Below, one piece after another: positions 20,710 through 20,981 of a DNA stretch of 20,981 nt (position 1 is its first letter; every line of letters starts with the position of its first letter). The notes under the pieces are model-generated. The model did no database searches. It was given only the letters and a program-made list of their open reading frames with translations, and had not been told where the DNA came from. The translations under genes were made by a program, and so were the position numbers. Origin of the DNA: an uncultured Clostridia bacterium. Lineage in GTDB: Bacteria > Bacillota > Clostridia > Oscillospirales > Acutalibacteraceae. The stretch lies in assembly GCA_937916195.1 (NCBI GenBank), contig CALFTO010000118.1, positions 1 through 20,981 of the forward strand, in the 5' to 3' direction.

Positions 20710-20981
20710 GTTGTGCAATTTAAACGAAAATAAAAAAGTTTCAAAAAAAGTCGTTTTTTCAGGCTTGCTAAATGCCTACCAATTAGAAGGGTGTGTTTTT
20801 GTGCAACGATACAAAATTTCAATTTTCTGAAAAAAGTTTTGAAAAAACGTACAAAAATCGGTGTTTTAAAAGTCACCCCTTGAGGGATATTTTCTCTCGT
20901 GCACCTTGACAACTGAATGACCGTCCGAAAGTGATACGACTTTGCGATGATATGAGCGAGGCAACGTTGCGGTGAGATTCT
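20710..20981 (+). other. Non-coding stretch at right edge, possible mobile-element leader
   Basis: No convincing coding frame is seen here on either strand. The stretch is rich in A- and T-runs and contains a perfect TTGACA at 20906-20911 with only a weak -10 (GATACG region). The CTCTCGTGCACCTTGACAAC neighbourhood reminds me of the upstream region of conjugative elements in Clostridia, a weak impression from memory. The controlled gene would lie beyond the window. Confidence 0.3.

Noticed and set aside
20691..20912. Minus-strand frame of 73 codons at the right end
   Set aside because: It crosses the terminator stem and A/T-runs; composition is poly-Lys/Phe from homopolymers, with no ribosome binding site.
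120..20981. CRISPR array
   Set aside because: No set of regularly spaced direct repeats was found; the repeats seen are isolated palindromes.

Overview
The window looks like chromosomal DNA of an anaerobic Bacillota species, most likely a gut Clostridia relative. The basis is the AT-rich composition, strong GGAGG-type ribosome binding sites, a decayed tnpV (a clostridial mobile-element gene), short 'GGGACGATG...CATCGTCCC' palindromes followed by T-runs, and an intracellular GH28 pectin-type enzyme. No species-level marker is present.

Layout. Positions 1-2912 are host-like: the tail of a membrane protein, palindromic repeats, a GH28 glycosidase and an HTH-membrane protein. Positions 2996-3250 hold two tRNA 3'-end-like sequences, each followed by a terminator on the minus strand. 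Positions 3354-6609 are a graveyard of pseudogenes: tnpV, an unknown membrane protein, an S66/MccF-type peptidase tail, an aminoglycoside-phosphotransferase-family gene, a protein kinase and an XRE regulator tail. All are broken by frameshifts or in-frame stops.

Positions 6752-19505 are a compact block of 14 co-directional genes, with twelve almost back to back and two behind a 145-bp gap. I read it as a nucleoside natural-product gene cluster. Two tandem BlsM/MilB-like pyrimidine-nucleotide N-glycosidases, a BlsE/MilG-like radical SAM enzyme, a BlsD/MilC-like glycosyltransferase and a UDP-glucose 6-dehydrogenase together match the opening steps of blasticidin S and mildiomycin biosynthesis: UDP-glucuronate plus free cytosine gives cytosylglucuronate, which is then decarboxylated. 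Around this core are a carbamoyltransferase, two further radical SAM proteins (one SPASM-like), two Gfo/Idh/MocA dehydrogenases, a flavodoxin-like Fe-S/FMN reductase, a VOC protein, a Ser/Thr-kinase-like protein and a nucleoside-phosphorylase-family protein. No aminotransferase, peptide ligase, transporter or dedicated regulator is seen, so the product would differ from the known actinobacterial compounds.

The right flank (19510-20981) has no clear housekeeping gene. It holds an apparent C-terminal fragment of an rRNA uracil methyltransferase-like gene with a nonsense codon, an IS3-type end with a long hairpin and a truncated orfA, a small secreted-protein gene, and a strongly structured leader RNA with an intrinsic terminator and a possible competing fold. 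Decayed mobile DNA on both sides suggests the cluster arrived by horizontal transfer. Family assignments were made by reading motifs from memory, without a database search.
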